From Variovorax sp. (lineage in GTDB: Bacteria > Pseudomonadota > Gammaproteobacteria > Burkholderiales > Burkholderiaceae_C), in contig JAQGLP010000548.1 in NCBI GenBank assembly GCA_028292835.1, positions 1 through 40,376 on the forward strand: DNA of 40,376 nt, read 5' to 3'. The notes under the pieces are model-generated. The model did not search any database, had not been told where the DNA came from, and saw only the letters and a list, made by a program, of their open reading frames with translations. Both the position numbers and the translations under genes were made by a program. Position 1 is the first letter of the stretch, and each line of letters starts with the position of its first letter. Below, one piece after another: positions 38,152-40,376 of this stretch.

Positions 38152-39959
38152 GCGGCGAGGCTCCGGATGAGAGCCGAGGCTTCATCCTCCTCGGTTGGCA
38201 GCATCATCGGCGCAATCGCGTGAACCGTTGAATCGACGCCGTCGATCTTGTTCATCGACATTGGCGTCTCCTTCTTCGGCAGGATGGTGCTGTCCGTCTG
38301 CCTGCGGGTGACGACCGTGTTGCCGACGCACCAGGTCATCACGGGATTGTCGTCATGCCGCAGCAGATGCGGACCACCGATGACGCGGGCTTCGAGATTT
38401 TTGGCCGGGTCAGTCACGTTCTTGGCATTCTTCGGCAGGATCGCCGCGAAGCCGTCGCCGTCGTCGAGATCGGCGTTTAGTCGGACCGCCATCTCCTCGG
38501 CCGCCGCGAAGTGGTCGAAGGTGACCTTGCGCACGCGCAGGACCTTGGCGAGACGCCGGATGTGGCGCTCAACGCGGGATTGATCGACCCAGTCGCCTGG
38601 CGTCAGGATCAGCTTTCCCGCCTTTTGCCATTGGCGATACAGCGTGACATTATTCCGGTCCGACTGACCGTCCCGCTTCAGTACCGCCTCGGGAAGGAAG
38701 AACCACGTCTTCACCAGCAGCTGATCGTCGGGCGTCAGCGCCGCCAGCGTGAGCGCGGTGAGATCGCTCTTATGCGCAAGATCGGCGCCGATGTAGCAGT
38801 CGAGCCCCGCGAAGTCCCGTAGCCTCAATGTCTTATCGCCGCAGGCAATCCACTTAGGCACGCTGAGCCAGGCCGACGCGGCGGACATCCACCGGTTCAG
38901 ACGCTTCGTGAAGAACTCGCCTTCCTCGCCCGGTGCGCCCTTCGCCTTGACGGCCAGCCGGCGCATGGACTCGATGCTCGGCGTCACCGGCATCAGCGGG
39001 TTGGCCTTGGGCCAGTTCTTCTCGTCGTACGGGTCGTCGCCGAGCGTGCGCTCGGGCGTGAAATCCTTAGGGCCGTCGAGCGTGAAGATGATGCCGAAGA
39101 CGTGATCGGCGACGATGGCGCCCTCTAGAACCTTCGTCGAGAAGGTCCGCTGCTCGTAACAAACGCCGTCGAGGATGTAGCCGGCGGTGGTGATCTTCCA
39201 GTAGAGCGGGTTGCGTCGAGCACCGTCCGCCGAATGAATAACGTCGTAGAGGCCCCGGTCCTTGTGGGCGTGCAGCTCATCGAGGACGGCCAGGTGAGGA
39301 TTGTGCCCGTCCTGCGTCGCCGACTTCGAGTTGATCGTCTGAATCGTGCCGCCGTTGAGGTCGCAGGTGATCGCCCGCGCCCACGCCGTGAGGCCGAACG
39401 CCTCCTGCAGGTCCGGCGTCTTCTGCACCATGAGCTTCGCCGGGTTGAAAACCTTCTGCGCCTGGGCACCGGTCGTGGCGCCGATCAGCACCAGCGGCCC
39501 CGGCTCGTCTTCGCAGGTGGTGCAGTACAGCACCACGCCGGCAGTCAGCGTCGACTTAGCGCCCTTCCTTGCCATCTCGATGTAGGTGTCGGTGAACCGG
39601 CGGAGCCCTGTCGCCTTGTCTCGCCAGCCGAACACCATCGCGAGGATGAATATCTGCGCGGGCTCAAGGCGGAGGTTCGGAGTTTCCCACTTGCCTTCGA
39701 CGTGCGGCAGCTTCTCGATGAAGTCACAGATGTCATTGGCGTGCCAGGTATCGAACCGGAATGGCCAGTCCTTCCCCTTTGAACGCTTCAGATCGTCGAG
39801 GTGACGCTGCGCTGCCAGCCGTACCCACTTGCAGTGCTCGACCTGATCCTTATCCGCCGCAGCGCGCTTGGCATACGCCAGCGCGACAGCGGCATAGTCA
39901 CGCGCGTGCTCGGGCGCCGTTGCGGGCGAAGCGGTTTGCCGGCTTTGCGCCATCGCCAC
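38148..39959 (-). CDS. Terminase large subunit
   Basis: A 603-residue terminase of the Terminase_1 type. The Walker A-like P-loop is RKGAKST at 131-137, and Walker B is LAVLDE with D227 and E228. The nuclease part begins at about residue 385 with D393 in GADLAHKSD and includes D482 in TFDHFAAAEE. It packs DNA into the prohead by ATP hydrolysis and cuts at cos. It starts at ATG 39959 (or 39953), 62 bp before the end of TerS, a longer overlap than usual. Confidence 0.95.
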   Translation of the reverse strand: MAMAQSRQTASPATAPEHARDYAAVALAYAKRAAADKDQVEHCKWVRLAAQRHLDDLKRSKGKDWPFRFDTWHANDICDFIEKLPHVEGKWETPNLRLEPAQIFILAMVFGWRDKATGLRRFTDTYIEMARKGAKSTLTAGVVLYCTTCEDEPGPLVLIGATTGAQAQKVFNPAKLMVQKTPDLQEAFGLTAWARAITCDLNGGTIQTINSKSATQDGHNPHLAVLDELHAHKDRGLYDVIHSADGARRNPLYWKITTAGYILDGVCYEQRTFSTKVLEGAIVADHVFGIIFTLDGPKDFTPERTLGDDPYDEKNWPKANPLMPVTPSIESMRRLAVKAKGAPGEEGEFFTKRLNRWMSAASAWLSVPKWIACGDKTLRLRDFAGLDCYIGADLAHKSDLTALTLAALTPDDQLLVKTWFFLPEAVLKRDGQSDRNNVTLYRQWQKAGKLILTPGDWVDQSRVERHIRRLAKVLRVRKVTFDHFAAAEEMAVRLNADLDDGDGFAAILPKNAKNVTDPAKNLEARVIGGPHLLRHDDNPVMTWCVGNTVVTRRQTDSTILPKKETPMSMNKIDGVDSTVHAIAPMMLPTEEDEASALIRSLAA

Positions 39960-40314
39960 CTCCGCCTACTCGGCTCTTCGGCCCGGCAATGCGGAGCAAC
40001 TCCTCATGCTGGCGCAACACGGTCAGGTATGCGGCGGACGGCAGTTCATCGCCCGACTTGAACGCGACCCGCACCTCAGCTTCGAGAGAGCAGTATCGCG
40101 CGAGCAGCGCGCTATCGACCTCGGACACGCCGGCCGCCATCACCCGTGCCAGAACCTCCTGCCAGACGTCGATCGCACCGGCCGTCAGATAGTCGGGCCG
40201 CACAGGCGGGTCGCCCGGGACGATGATCTCGGTTTTCACGCCGTCTCGGATCGGCTGGAATGTGCCCCGCGCCAGCTTCGTGCTGGGCGGCTCGGCCTTC
40301 GGTCCCCGCTTCAT
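39898..40314 (-). CDS. Terminase small subunit, P27-like
   Basis: A 138-residue protein resembling the P27-family small terminase subunit: GTFQPIRDGVKTEI, then PPVRPDYLTAGAIDVWQEVLARVMAAGVSEVDSALLARYCSLEAEVR and AAYLTVLRQHEELLRIAG. The basic end (ANRFARNGARARA) is disordered. It recognises the packaging site. It is the first gene of the late operon, about 60 bp from the window end, with the HNH gene as its neighbour across the junction of the circle. Confidence 0.88.
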   Translation of the reverse strand: MKRGPKAEPPSTKLARGTFQPIRDGVKTEIIVPGDPPVRPDYLTAGAIDVWQEVLARVMAAGVSEVDSALLARYCSLEAEVRVAFKSGDELPSAAYLTVLRQHEELLRIAGPKSRVGGGGDGAKPANRFARNGARARA

Positions 40315-40349
40315 GGCCGGGCCTCCTGAAATCTTATTGGCACGGCGAG

Positions 40350-40372
40350 TTTAATCTGCACGCGCGATTAAA
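40350..40372. repeat. Inverted repeat at the right end, candidate cos element
   Basis: A perfect 7-bp inverted repeat, TTTAATC and GATTAAA, around a 9-nt centre TGCACGCGC. It is 35 bp from the terminase small subunit start, in the interval that holds cos in such phages. The symmetry would suit a cos nicking site, and the AT-rich arms stand out in GC-rich DNA. Confidence 0.4.
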
Positions 40373-40376
40373 AGGC

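Noticed and set aside
1..40376. Direct terminal repeats
   Set aside because: First and last 60 bases share no long repeat; cos-type ends fit better.

Overview
The window reads as the complete genome of a temperate, tailed, HK97-type phage (siphovirus-like module order) in circular or packaged order, not as a prophage with host flanks. The terminase small subunit starts about 60 bp from the right end, and the HNH endonuclease that normally sits beside cos lies at the left end on the same strand. The integrase and the probable attP are internal (about 14.5 kb). No host gene is seen at either end. The high-GC coding style, the Rhodobacter-GTA-like tail chaperone, the DUF6950-like tail gene and the DUF3987 replication gene suggest an alphaproteobacterial host, perhaps Sphingomonadales. 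The host is an inference; no database search was possible.

Layout. (1) 1-5194, minus strand: a cro-like gene, a CHC2/Toprim primase, a DUF3987 ATPase, a small gene, an iteron-like repeat array (probable origin), a NusG-like protein, the HNH nuclease and a small coupled gene, leading through the window end into packaging. (2) 5195-6097: the lysogeny switch. Three copies of an operator TAGCC-N4-GGCTA lie between the divergent cro and cI genes and in front of the rightward operon, two of them inside matching promoters. (3) 6098-13202, plus strand: a tightly overlapped operon of 16 mostly unknown genes, with a ParB-like protein, a winged-helix protein, two pairs of paralogues and an AlpA/excisionase-like gene. 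(4) 13187-17460: integrase, attP and a variable region with a HIRAN protein, a YozE-like protein, small genes and a Dam-type methylase. (5) 17457-19509, minus: lysis genes with a TIGR02594-type endolysin and several small membrane proteins. (6) 19753-40314, minus: the structural operon read right to left: TerS, TerL, portal, protease, capsid, connectors, tail tube, tail chaperones, tape measure, tail tip, fibre and spike.

How it may work together. cI (XRE plus S24 peptidase) would hold down both the leftward replication operon and the rightward operon through the shared operator. The NusG-like protein is the last gene before the packaging and structural genes, so it is well placed to act as a late antiterminator. 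Small plus-strand genes embedded in the late minus operon (17194, 19618, 30562) look like morons.

The most notable items are a slippery GGGCCCT heptamer that fuses the tail chaperone to a start-less second frame, a tape-measure gene whose only well-placed start is ATC, the three-operator switch with a probably leaderless cro message, the nine-copy iteron array, and the NusG-like candidate antiterminator.
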